From: Holacanthus passer
Lineage: Eukaryota > Chordata > Actinopteri > Pomacanthidae
Assembly (NCBI GenBank): GCA_025331565.1
Contig: JAFREQ010000026.1
Span: forward strand, 2,666,001-2,730,000
Length of the DNA: 64,000 nucleotides
Direction: 5' to 3'
Within the stretch, counting starts at the first letter, position 1. Each line of letters begins with the position of its first letter. The notes under the pieces are model-generated. The model did not search any database. It had not been told where the DNA came from and saw only the letters and a list, made by a program, of their open reading frames with translations. Positions 1-10,439 of this stretch are shown piece after piece. A program made the position numbers and the translations under genes.

Positions 1-694
1 TACTGTTGGAAGCAGAAACGTGTTTCGGTGAGAGTCACTGAAATTAAAACGAGATAGGTGTGAGCTGACAAAACCTGTGCTTCAGCTCTTCAAAGCCGCA
101 GATGTGTCTGTGAGCTTTATCTTCCTCCATTGATTGAGTCAAACCGGCCCGGCCTGTTGCTCCAGAGTCCGATGGTTTGTTGAGTCACATGCAGGTGGGG
201 GTGGGGGGGAACACCTGGAGGGGGGCTGATACCCAGCGTCAGGTCCACATTGGCCAGCTCTTCCACGCTGCGGCTCGTTGGAGGGGCTGCAGTCGGGGAT
301 CTGCCCCCTCTCCTGCCTCTGAGTCCATCTGGAGGCAGTTTGGTTGTGGGGGTCGTTGACTGTGAAGCTGTGAGGAAGGAATGCAGAGAAACATGTGAAG
401 ACTTCCATTGACAACTGTGATTCATGTTTTCTGATTCTGAGAAGCTCGGCCAGATGATCCCCTCCGTCTTCTCACCTCTGAACAGCAAAGGATGGACAGA
501 GGTGGAGATAATGAAGACGTGTGTGTGTGTGTTGTTCTTCAGGTGGCGGCGGTGCTCTGTCTGTCTGCTGATTGGCTGTTGCAGGAGACTCCCCTTTGAC
601 TTGTTGGAAAGCATAGAAGACAAAAAACACATGTAGTTTACAGAGCACTGGATGTTTGTGGAGAGTTGTGGCATTTTTAGTGAGTGTTTGATCT

Positions 695-700
<6 letters not shown>

Positions 701-747
<47 letters not shown>
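701..747. repeat. (TG)n microsatellite, 47 bp
   Basis: Uninterrupted GT dinucleotide run in gch1 intron 1. Confidence 0.95.
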
Positions 748-750
<3 letters not shown>

Positions 751-906
751 GTCACGGGTTCAACATGAGCCAGAAATCCTCTTGTTGTCGAGCACATGAC
801 CAACAAACCTGTAATGAGGAAAAGCAATGTAGGAATTCTGAGCTTGTGACGTTACAGGAGCCTCATCGCTCACTTCATGTCTGCTTTTAATTAACATCAT
901 CGTCAA

Positions 907-1192
907 TGAGCCAACAACTGAATTATTTTCTGTTAATTGTTTGTTCTATAAAATGTTGGAAAAACTGCCCATTATTGATCCACAGAAAACAAGGTGACAT
1001 ATTCATGTAGCTTTTTTTGTCCAAAACCCAATATACTCAATTTATTATCATAAAAAACAAAGATATAACTACAGAGATTTTGCATAATACTGCAAATATT
1101 TGCATTGGAGAAGCTGGAACCACATTTATGTCATTTCTGTTTGAAAAATTACTGGTCAATAAATTTCCTGTTGACCCAATTGATTAAGTCAC
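907..1192 (-). repeat. Dispersed AT-rich repeat, about 285 bp, copy A
   Basis: The block begins aattattttctgttaattg and passes through a ctataaaatg segment. It continues with gtccaaaacccaatatactc and ends ttgaaaaattactggtcaat. The same modules recur, mostly in the opposite orientation, at about 11893-12155 and 26570-26850, with partial copies at 15866-15950 and 45170-45262. The layout is that of a common teleost interspersed repeat. Its class cannot be read from the sequence. Confidence 0.55.
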
Positions 1193-2308
1193 TAATTGTG
1201 ACATGTAAATTCAATATTTTTCCTGTCCAGAAAACATCCACTCTAATATTTAGATAAAAATTTTACAATATTATATTTACAATATTTCTTTTATCTTTTT
1301 TCCAAATCCTGATTTTTAAAAAAATCTTATTTATTGCACATCAGCCTTTTAGCTCATCCTCCAGAGTTCAGCACTTCTGTGTCTCACTGCACAGACTGAA
1401 AAATAAATCTTTGAATGTTGAATCTTTACCAACAAAGAAAAGTTGTAGATCTTAGAGTCTCACAGCTTTGTTTGGTCAGTTTTGCTTAAAGTTGACTTAA
1501 ATTATTAAGTGATTTAGAGTTGCAATTATTAATTGATTAGAAGATTGTATTCTTTTAGATTTTGGGCTGAATGAATAAAACTGAATTGACAGCAGGATCC
1601 TGATAACCAACGTCTCCACACTAATGTACAGACGGGACTTCTGTACATAAATAGCTGGACTTTGTGTTTAGTGTTTGCATGGCTGTAGACTCGTTCTAGT
1701 TTTATCCATCGCTTCTCTCAATACATTCATCAAGTTCAATGCTGAGATCTGGGAACACGACTCCATCTCTACTATGAAGTTAGATGATAAAAAAAAAACA
1801 CCTGTCTGACTGCTCACGTTGCTCGACTCGTCTGTCCTCTTTAACGTCTCAGTATTCCCAGATGGTGGCGCTGTTCTGATCACGGGGAAACACAACAAAC
1901 ACAAACCACAGTGACTTGAAGTCTTTACAAAGCAGTTTTCACAGTTCAAACACAGAATCCTGCATTTAAAGATCATTTTTAAATTCTATAGTGTTTTTGA
2001 TAAATACCATAATTCAGGCTAATGTTATACTGCAAACAGACAGACACACACACACACACACTTTTGTAGCTTCCACCAAGTCTTCAGATTCATTCAATAA
2101 ATGTTTTTTAAATAAACAGAAACATAATTTCCTGAGACTCAGCACATCTGAATCACAAATCATGAGCAGTGAATATTCTGGATGTGGAACTGAGTAAACA
2201 ACTGTTTACAACTGTAAACACAAACTGTGTGTGAATGTGAATTTAAAGGCAGAGATGTACAGAGGTGACTCATGAATACATGCCCTGGGTTATGACTGTG
2301 TATAGGAA

Positions 2309-2342
<34 letters not shown>

Positions 2343-2366
2343 TGAACACACACACACACACACACA
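2309..2366. repeat. (TG)n(GA)n...(CA)n compound microsatellite and inverted repeat
   Basis: A TG run, a GA run and, after atga, a CA run of about 20 bases. The TG and CA arms are complementary. Confidence 0.9.
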
Positions 2367-2479
2367 TTTGGCTGTGAACAATAAATGAATAACCTTGTTT
2401 ATTTAGTCATTCACTTCACCATTTCCTGCCTCATTCAGAGTGTGTCAACATGTGGCCTCTTCATTGTGTGTGTGCTGTT

Positions 2480-2483
<4 letters not shown>

Positions 2484-2513
<30 letters not shown>
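2484..2513. repeat. (CA)n microsatellite, 30 bp
   Basis: CA run preceded 10 bases upstream by a short TG run (2466-2474). Confidence 0.95.
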
Positions 2514-2515
<2 letters not shown>

Positions 2516-4073
2516 AGGCAGCACTATTGAATGAAGAGCTGATGATGAGTAACGCTGTCATTACCTGATACCGAGGGCGTCTGAACCGACAGAACGAGCC
2601 TCCTCACCAGCTGCCATTTATTTAGTTAAGGTTGACTTAACCTCATCTTCCTTCAGGGTCTGTGTGTGTGTGTGTGTGTGTTTCGCTGTAACTGATGGTG
2701 TAAGAAGCTTCAATGAGGGGGTGGACGGAGGGTCAAGTGTAATTCTGGTTCATTACAACAACTTGGTTCTCTTTTTTTTTGTAGTTTTCTCCATCATTTC
2801 TATCAGTAATGAGACATTTTACTCACCAAGTTGAGATTAAGACGGCAGCTAATGATTATCTTTATTAAAGTGGCTCTAATTGATATTTTCTTTAATAACA
2901 ATATTTCCAACGACAAAGTAAAAACTAGCTATACTAAAGCTGATATGTTCACAACTTGTTTCTGCTGCCCCCAAGTGGCCAAAAAAAAACTCAGTTACCC
3001 AACAGTTCAAACCCCAAAGACACCAGATTTCTGTTTACGACTGCATGAGATGAGGAAAAGCAGCAAATCTCCACAACTGTAAAGCTGCAACTCGAATGTT
3101 TGAAATTATTGCTGGACAAAAATGACATCATTTATTTTCCTGCCCGTTCTCTAATTGATTAACTAACATCATCATTACAACAAAGTCCAGCGGGACAACG
3201 ACAAACACGAGCAGTCAGAAGATCCAATTTAAAAAAACTATATAACTGTGTTGACCTGCAAATAAAGTCAAAGTGTGTCCAGGAGCTGATTAAATGTTAG
3301 TGTAGATCCAACAACTGTCCCAAAGCAGAAAGACTCATTTGCAGAGAAAAAGATGTCAGAAGTCCCAAATAAGAGCAGGAGACAGAACATCAATGTGTCT
3401 GTGGTCCGTCATGACATCGTTACTCAAACTGCGTCATAATGATAACCCCCCACCACCACCACCACCACCGCCCCTCCCTCCAACAGATAGCCAGTCAGGA
3501 AATTAAAAAGTGCCGCGCTGACAGCGAGAGGCGTCTGCGTCTCCACAAACAGATAAAGAGCTTTATTGAACCCCGGCAACTGGAAAAATGCAATAAAGCA
3601 ACAACAGGAAGGAGCGAATGGAAGCAGAGCTATAATTAGACGGCGATGTTTGCCAGAGAGAAACACCAAAGTTGACGAAAAAGACGGATGAATGGTGGAG
3701 GTGAACAGGGCGTCCCCGGTGGTTTCCATCTGTCTGTCCTCGAGGGGACAGAAAGGGACACAGGGACATACGGCACAAAACTGGATTAATAGATAATCAA
3801 CAAATTAAATTTAGAAACAGGTTTGTTGCCAAGTAGGTTTGAGAATTTGACTTATAATAATAAACAACAATAAATTACAAAAAAAATAATAAAACCATCA
3901 TAAAAAAGTAAATTCTTAAAAAAATAGGTTGATGAAAACAATGAATACCGCTGGTTAAATGAAGGGTAGCAGCCAGGTATTTAAATCTGTAGATTTAAAA
4001 AGTGATTTGTTCCCATTTTTGAGGTGTTGTCTCGAGTTACAGATTTTTATTTCCTTTGGTTTTGTCTCCACAG

Positions 4074-4183
4074 ACGTGCTGAACGACGCCATCTTTGACG
4101 AAGACCACGACGAGATGGTGATCGTCAAAGACATCGACATGTTCTCCATGTGTGAGCATCACCTGGTGCCCATCTTCGGCAGG
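4074..4183 (+). CDS. gch1: gch1 coding exon 2
   Basis: The acceptor is cacag before 4074 and the donor is gtgaga from 4184. The exon is 110 bp. It starts with the last two bases of a split Asp codon and ends on a complete Arg codon. It encodes DVLNDAIFDEDHDE, then the CEHH zinc-binding motif, then VPIFGR, where human has VPFVGK. Confidence 0.95.
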
Positions 4184-7100
4184 GTGAGAGAAGCAAACAC
4201 ATAAAACCTGCATGTCCACCTGAAGTACCTGGAACCTCTAGTCCCAGGAACAACTTTTCAAGGAACTAAAAGGTTCCTTCAGCTCATTTCGTTCTCCACA
4301 ACGATGAACGTCTGTCTGTTGTATGTTTTCTTCTGTAACTCTCGATGTGTTGAAGCACAATGAACAAAAACAAAATGCTTTGCAGCTGCAGATTTTTAAA
4401 AATGGTGGCTGAAATAAAACCAATCAGGCATGTTCAGTGCCGTAAGCTCCGCCCCCAAAGTACAACTCCGGAACTTAATTTATCAGTAGCAGCAAATGAA
4501 AAAGAGAAGAGCGACATTTATTCCTTCATGAACGAATGAGTTCACTTTACTGGAACCTGATGATAAAATCAGCAGACGTGTGTTGTGTGTCTGTGTGAAT
4601 CTGGTCGTTTTTCTTTTAAACTCGTCGATCATATTGTAGCAGCACCCAAGAGACAAACACTGCTTAGTTTCGGCCGAGTAGCTTTGTCTCCTGATATCAT
4701 CGTTAAAGGGGATACTTTTATTTCTGACCATATTCTTAGAGGAAGCTGCATATATTTATAATTTAATACAGAAACATCATGCAAACATGAAAACATGGCA
4801 ACAGATGTGTATCTTAAAAACTGGAGGCCGCTGGTCTGAACAACAGAGACAGAGCATCAGATTAGCTCAGATCTGTTTATCCTGCCTTTCTTCGGTTTCT
4901 TCAGCCTCCTCCCTTTAACATCATTACTCTCCACTAAAAAAACCCCAATCGTCCTCTTCCCTCATTCTTATTTTTCTTTCCCTGCTTCCTTTATCCTCCA
5001 TCTTCACCTGCAGGTGCTCGTCGTTTAAGACAATAGCGTCTGGCAGCTGATCCTTTTCCACCGGTGTAAATGGGCTCTGATGACAGCAGTGAATCACACA
5101 CACACACACACACACCTCCTGTGTGTGTGTGTGGTTGCCATCAGGTGGTTGTTTATGTCCCTAAACCTCCTCCCCCCCGTCACCGTCAGCAGCGTTGCCT
5201 CTTATCCGGCCTCTCTCATCTGTCCGTCTGTTGTGTCTCTCAGTGAGTCACCGCACAGAGAGGCCGCCTCCTCCTCCTCCATTGTCCGTCAGACGGCGTT
5301 CAGGTCGCCACTGGCTGTTTGATAAACTGTTTCAGTGCCGCACAGGAGCTCTTTATTACAGGCTGTCAGTTACTTTGCGATCAGCAGAGCAGCTGTCGTG
5401 TTAACTGGAGAAGAGAAAATGCAAACATCTGTTGTTTAGTCTCATATTCAGCCTTTTGAGGTCCAATAAAATGAGATCATTACTTCTTCAATGTATTTCC
5501 TGTTGTTGTCATAAAATCTTGCTGTAACTTTCACTATGTGAGGCGGCGCTGAGGACCGACCGACTTGGACGATGGAGTCCAAAGCAGTGTGATGATCCAG
5601 TTCCACCTCGCAGCACCGACGTCCTTCCTCTTTCACTTCATCGTCTTTACAGTTGAAGAGTGTGTTATGGGTTAACGTCATCACGTCGTGGACTCTGTCG
5701 TCCTCAGAGAGAAGGCAACAACATTCAGATACACTGTTGTCTGGACGTCGTGAGGCCTCCAGGTGTTGCATCGGTTGTCGTCCACTATGATTCACTACCT
5801 GGGATAAAACGATCAGTTGTTGTGGCCGACGCCTGTTTTCATTCTGTCGGGTCGAGCTGTTGTCAGGTTAATATTGTGTCTGAACCTGATGTTACATGTA
5901 AACTGAAGGTCTACATGACACAGAGAGAAAGGCAGTTTGATTTGATTGAATGAGAAGGTGGGTCGGGTCCATAAACTCAGTTGCCAGTTTATTAGGTACA
6001 CTGAATTATTATTAGGACTGAACCAAACTGTAAATGAGCCGTAATGGTGTGATGTTGTAACCTCGATGAGTCCTCTCATTCTTTATTCCTTTTGTTTTCA
6101 CCTCGGCCCGTCGTCACTCGCAGCTTGTGCCAGTAAATCTGAATAACGTGAGCAGCAGATAAGTGAAGAGCGGCGTCGCAGTCGGTGTGTTTGATGTCGA
6201 TATGTCAGCTCGGAGGGAGGAACCGCGAGGAACAGGAGGAAGAGAGATCTCTGCACGCTTGTTGCTGCTGCCCTTTCTCTCGTCTTGTCAACAAATTGCT
6301 TTTGACATTTGAGTGGAGTGTGTGTGTGTGTGTGTGAGCGAGAGATTCAGAGCCTCCAGCCGTCCACAGCAGTGATTCTCCAGCTGATGGCTCCGTCTCT
6401 TCCTCCTCTCGTCTGATGCTCATCCACCTGCTCTGCTCTCGTCTTTTCTGTTTCTGTCACTCGTGTCGGTCTGTCGTTTAAAACTAATGTGTGGGATGAA
6501 ATCACATTAATGTACCTCAGTGATTATCTTACGGCACAAGAGCTAAAAACTTTAAGCATGTTTCAGGCAAAAAAAACCAAACACCTGTTGTATTTTAGTG
6601 AAACTGCCCTTTAAGTAAAAGGTTCAAGTGAACTAAGTGTAATGGTTGAATATCCAGGCTCAAACAATTTAACTCACCACCTGTAACTGATCAGGTTTAG
6701 AATAAGGTTTATTTGAGGGGAAACACATATCGACAGGAGAACAGACTTTACAACAGATCAAAAACATTGCACAAAGCTTTACGCAGAGATTCTGCATGAA
6801 AATACAGACGCTGACTAATTTGTGAACAAACATACTCAACTTGATGAGCTCTTTGTAACTGAGAATAAAAATAAATGCCAAAGTATTTGCATGTTGCCTG
6901 CTCAACTCTCTCCACTTATTGAAACTGGGCTGTCATCACCAACAGACCTGAGACTGAAAACCATTTCTTTAGTTTGTTGACATTTAGAATGAGGTTGTGC
7001 CTCCTCAAACACAGCAATGTTTGAATCTGTTGCAAACTGATGACTGTATCATCAGAAAACTTGAAAATGTAGTTGTTTGCGTGTTGGTTTCTACAGTCTT

Positions 7101-7704
7101 TTGTATATAACGTGAAAAGAAGGGGGAAGCTAACGCATCCTTGAGGAACTCCAGTACTTATAACCTGTATTTCAGAGATCATTGAGTTGACTTTTACCTG
7201 CTGTTGTCTCCCTGTGACAACACATTAGATATACAGGGATTCACCTCCTTCTGTTTTAGCTTGTTTAACAGGGTCTGAGTGAGGATCGTATGAAATGCTA
7301 TGCCATAAACGTTAGTGTAACAAACGCTGAAGTGTTTAAACACTTGATTTCACACTGTTCACACCTCGATCGTTTAGTGAAAACAGGGTTAACCAGTAAG
7401 AAATATCTGATCTTGAAGTTGTCACTTTGTGCAGGTTCACATCGGTTACCTCCCCAACAAGAGAGTTCTGGGTCTCAGCAAACTGGCCAGGTGAGTTCAC
7501 TTACTCTGATTGTGTGTATGTTTTTGCAGTCAGTGTTTAATTAGCCAACCTACTGCAGAGGTGTGTGCGTGAGAGCTAGTGTGTATTTAAGCTGATTATC
7601 AAAATGTGTGTGTGTACGTGTGTGTGTACTAGTGTAGAATCTGATCCCACTGACCCCAATACCTTCAGGCTTATCGCTCTAACACCACTTACTAACCCAG
7701 TACT

Positions 7705-7752
<48 letters not shown>

Positions 7753-9969
7753 TGAGTAGAAACAGCTCGATCATTCACATTTTTAAAACTAAAACAAAGC
7801 TCTTGGGTTGGTGGAAACTAGTCTGTTGTAACTTCTGCTGCACACTGGGTGGCGCTAATTAAAAACTATACAACTGGTTTCTGTTCTGTTGTAAACATCT
7901 ATCTTTCAGTCCTTCCTGAGCACTGACAGGTGATCAGAGACATTTCAGGACATTGGGATTTTCAGTGTTTCACGTTATGAAGAAGATGATCATTCCTTCA
8001 CTTTACCCCAATTTCTAAAAAAAATACAGAAAATCACATAAATAAAATGACACACAAATTCATTCGCCCACACCTCTTGAACCAAACTGACTAACTGGGC
8101 AAGGTAACTTTAACTAACCAAACCCACAGTTTTCTGAATGAAATAAACTTAAAATAAAATTCCAATTAAAAGAGTTGGTTTTGTTTGCAAATGCCAGTGA
8201 GGGATCAAGTCAGTGTAACTGCTTTTGCTGTTTTTCCTTCAGTTCAAACTGGAGCATCTTACCTTTCCTTAATGTACGAACAGTTTGTGCTGCCTCCTCG
8301 TACCGCCCGTTTGCTCTTGTGACATTTTCTCGGAGGTGGTCGAGGTCAAATTTGTCCAAAGTGGTTTTGCTCACAGAGAAGAGCAACAGGTCGAAGGTGA
8401 TGACCAAGTCGTTTCTGTGGATCCATCCTTCATCGGATCAGGCAGCGGCTTTAAAACAGATGCTTCCTTTTTTTTGTTCTTTTATTTTTATTTTGGTGCC
8501 TTTAATGAGGTTGGGTTTGTTTTGTTCATACTGAGTGTAAATGTCCATATGGACGACCTCAGTTAATGAGAGGTGACATAAGCTGACATTTAAAAAGATG
8601 GTAGAGTTCAGGGAGGATTTGTCATCAACATCCTTCTGGTTCCTGAAAAGACGAGGACTCTCAGTTTTCCTCTTTGTTGTCAAGCCTGTTTCTCTATTTG
8701 ATTGTGTGTATTTCCAGTGTGTTTGGTTGGGTTGTGTGTATTTGCTGTTTTTTAAATTGTGCACGTGTTATCAGATCGATGAAGATACTTTCTTAATTTG
8801 CTTGTATTTTTTCTATTTCAAATAAGAATTAAGAAAAATACTTTTTACTTTTTTAAGTTTTAGAAGAATTTTTTTTTTTAATGTAGAGAAAGTCCATTTT
8901 ATTCTCTCTTCTTGGTCAGTTCGTCCATTTGAACTCTCTGCACTATGAACACATCACTGAGGCGTCTTCTCTCTGTTTCACCCTCAGGATTGTTGAAATC
9001 TACAGCCGTCGACTGCAAGGTACCAACAAAAGTCTGCCGTCTTATTTTAATCCACATTTTCTGTTCAGAGTTCAGTGTTTGCTGTTGTATGACGTTTGTT
9101 CTGTCTCACCCGGCTCATGTTTGTCCGTCTGTCTTTATGTCCACAGTTCAGGAGAGGTTGACCAAACAGATCGCTGTGGCCATCACGGAGGCTCTGCAGC
9201 CAACCGGAGTCGGCGTCGTCATCGAGGCAACGTATGGATGTCGAACCAACACAAAACTGTTTTCATATTTCTCTTCCTTTTCTGTCCTTTACTTTCTCTT
9301 AATCCATCACTTTATTTCCTTTCATTTACTCACTCTTTGCTGTCAAATCTTCTCATTTCCTTCACCTCCCCTTTCTCAATTTCTACTCTCCTTTTTATTC
9401 TCTCATTTAATTTCTTTGACCTCGGTTCCTTTACTTTGATTTCCATCATTTAAAATTTCCCTTAATTTCTGTCAGCCCCTTCCATTATTTTCATTTCTGT
9501 CACTTCATTTGCTTTCATTTACTTGCCCTTTTGTTCCAGCTTTTCCTTTCCTTCAACTCTTCTTGCTGTCTTTCTTCTACTCTCCTCTTCTTTTTATTCT
9601 TTTCCCCTTTTCTTTCATTCAATTTCTTTACCTCTCTTCCATTACTTTCATTTTTAACATCAGTTCCTTTTATTGACATTCTCTTCTCTGTTACACCTCC
9701 TTTTCTTCGCCTCCTAGTTTCCGCCTCCGTCTCCTTTTCTTCTTGATAAAAATTATTTTATATCACTCCTTAATTTTCACGTCTTTTCCTTCGCTTCACT
9801 TCGTTGCCTTTCATTTTACTCTCCCTCTCTTCCCCTCCACAGTCACATGTGTATGGTGATGCGAGGCGTTCAGAAGATGAACAGTAAAACTGTCACCAGC
9901 ACCATGTTGGGAGTTTTCAGGGAAGATCCAAAAACCCGCGACGAGTTTCTGACGCTGATCAGGAGCTGA
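4074..9969 (+). CDS. gch1: GTP cyclohydrolase I, partial (coding exons 2-6)
   Basis: The enzyme converts GTP to 7,8-dihydroneopterin triphosphate in the cytosol. This is the rate-limiting entry to tetrahydrobiopterin and, in fish, to pteridine pigments. The model joins 4074-4183, 7435-7490, 8988-9019, 9147-9231 and 9843-9969. All introns are GT-AG and every codon phase closes, giving about 135 residues that align with human residues 115-250 almost without change. Visible motifs are VIVKDIDMFSMCEHH (family signature 1, with zinc ligands equivalent to human Cys141 and His144), SRRLQVQERLT (signature 2, across the exon 4-5 junction) and HMCMVMRG (third zinc ligand, Cys212). The C-terminus FLTLIRS matches human. 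The exon encoding the variable N-terminal region is upstream of the window. It converges on samd4a, as in human. The fish duplicate gch2 is the main alternative name; sequence alone does not settle it. Confidence 0.95.
5095..5133. repeat. (CA)n-cctcct-(TG)n inverted repeat
   Basis: A CA run up to 5115 and a TG run from 5121, complementary arms around a 6-base loop. Confidence 0.9.
6720..7290 (-). mobile_element. Decayed LINE reverse-transcriptase fragment
   Basis: Read on the minus strand from 7290 downward, the order is AFHTILTQTLLNKLKQ, then a frame change, then STGVPQGC, then FSDDT (the catalytic YADD/FADD-type box), then VERV with KYFGI. The last part is ISQRLYF with LRKA near 6790. This is the order of motifs in reverse transcriptases of the CR1/L2/Rex1 group of fish LINEs. 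A stop and at least one frameshift interrupt it and both ends are missing, so it is a dead copy. The exact family is not determined. Confidence 0.75.
7435..7490 (+). CDS. gch1: gch1 coding exon 3
   Basis: The 56-bp exon lies between a tgcag acceptor and a gtgagt donor. It encodes VHIGYLPNKRVLGLSKLA plus two bases of the following Arg codon. It differs from human by one residue (R for Q). Confidence 0.95.
7491..8987 (+). other. gch1: gch1 intron 3
   Basis: The intron is about 1.5 kb. It holds a 44-bp AC microsatellite at 7707-7750 and a coding-like but unassigned minus-strand block at about 8210-8460 (see findings). The rest is AT-rich. Confidence 0.75.
7707..7750. repeat. (AC)22 microsatellite
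   Basis: 44-bp pure AC run in gch1 intron 3. Confidence 0.95.
8988..9019 (+). CDS. gch1: gch1 coding exon 4 (32-bp microexon)
   Basis: The exon lies between a cctcag acceptor and a gtacca donor. It encodes IVEIYSRRLQ with split codons on both sides (AG|G Arg and G|TT Val). The matching human exon is also 32 bp. Confidence 0.93.
9147..9231 (+). CDS. gch1: gch1 coding exon 5
   Basis: The 85-bp exon follows a ccacag acceptor and precedes a gtatgg donor. It encodes VQERLTKQIAVAITEAL, then QPTGVGVVIEA and two bases of a Thr codon. Intron 4, in front of it, is only 127 bp. Confidence 0.94.
9232..9842 (+). other. gch1: gch1 intron 5, pyrimidine-rich
   Basis: This 611-bp intron is dominated by C and T on the transcribed-sense strand (ttcctttc-like words). 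It contains a diverged tandem duplication with a unit of about 195 bp (see findings). The long pyrimidine run ends in the exon 6 acceptor at 9841-9842. Confidence 0.8.
9843..9969 (+). CDS. gch1: gch1 terminal coding exon 6
   Basis: The acceptor is ccacag before 9843 and the stop is TGA at 9967-9969. The exon encodes the zinc-ligand segment HMCMVMRGVQKMNSKTV and the C-terminal FREDPKTRDEFLTLIRS. In human GCH1 the C-terminal region contributes to pentamer packing and contact with the feedback regulator GFRP; that role is family knowledge, not visible here. Confidence 0.96.
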
Positions 9970-10018
9970 GGAGGATAAGGCTCCTCCTCTTCCTCCTCCT
10001 GTTGCCTGGGGTTACCTC

Positions 10019-10022
<4 letters not shown>

Positions 10023-10054
<32 letters not shown>
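10023..10054 (+). repeat. (TG)16 in gch1 3' UTR
   Basis: Pure TG run starting 53 bases after the gch1 stop. It is a UG repeat in the mRNA. Confidence 0.95.
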
Positions 10055-10057
<3 letters not shown>

Positions 10058-10408
10058 ACTGTGTTTTCTTTCTTTTCTATTAAGCTGAAGCAACGCCTCG
10101 GTCACATGTTTACTTTTCAGACGACGGACAGACTTTAACCTCTTTGATCCTTGTGTCTGTGTGTGTGTGTGTGCGTGTGTGTGTGTGCGCGCTCGTTAAT
10201 CAAATATCAGACACTGACCTCGAAATGCAGAAGCAGAGTTTAACAGAGAGAATCCACCCTGAATCCAGGAGAGTGCAGATCTCCACCAGGCAAATCTGGA
10301 CAGGAACCACTTCAAGACACCAGCGTTGTAAATGGTCGTCTCAGCTGCGACTCTCAGCAAAATCGAGACCTGAAGAGTTTATTTAGGCTTCGAGACAATT
10401 TGCGCGTA

Positions 10409-10414
10409 AATAAA
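10409..10414 (+). terminator. gch1: Candidate proximal poly(A) signal of gch1
   Basis: Canonical AATAAA 440 bases after the stop. It is followed by an AT-rich stretch (tatatatgtatctcc) but no strong GU-rich element. Confidence 0.4.
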
Positions 10415-10439
10415 TATATATGTATCTCCATTTTACAAT

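Larger units (their letters stand above)
1..4073 (+). other. gch1: gch1 intron 1, 3' part
   Basis: No GTP cyclohydrolase exon 1 was found here on either strand. The stretch holds a GC-rich block (about 150-600), a 47-bp TG microsatellite (701-747), a dispersed repeat (about 904-1192), several CA/TG tracts (2040-2060, 2311-2366, 2484-2513, 2661-2681) and AT-rich DNA up to the exon 2 acceptor. Confidence 0.7.
4184..7434 (+). other. gch1: gch1 intron 2
   Basis: The intron is about 3.25 kb. It contains a CA/TG inverted repeat at 5095-5133, unassigned unique sequence, and a decayed LINE reverse-transcriptase fragment at about 6720-7290. No extra gch1 exon was seen. Confidence 0.75.

Noticed and set aside
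117..827. Open frame of about 236 codons on the minus strand with a Thr-His run
   Set aside because: The run is the (TG) microsatellite read in one frame. The frame has no family resemblance and crosses intronic repeats.
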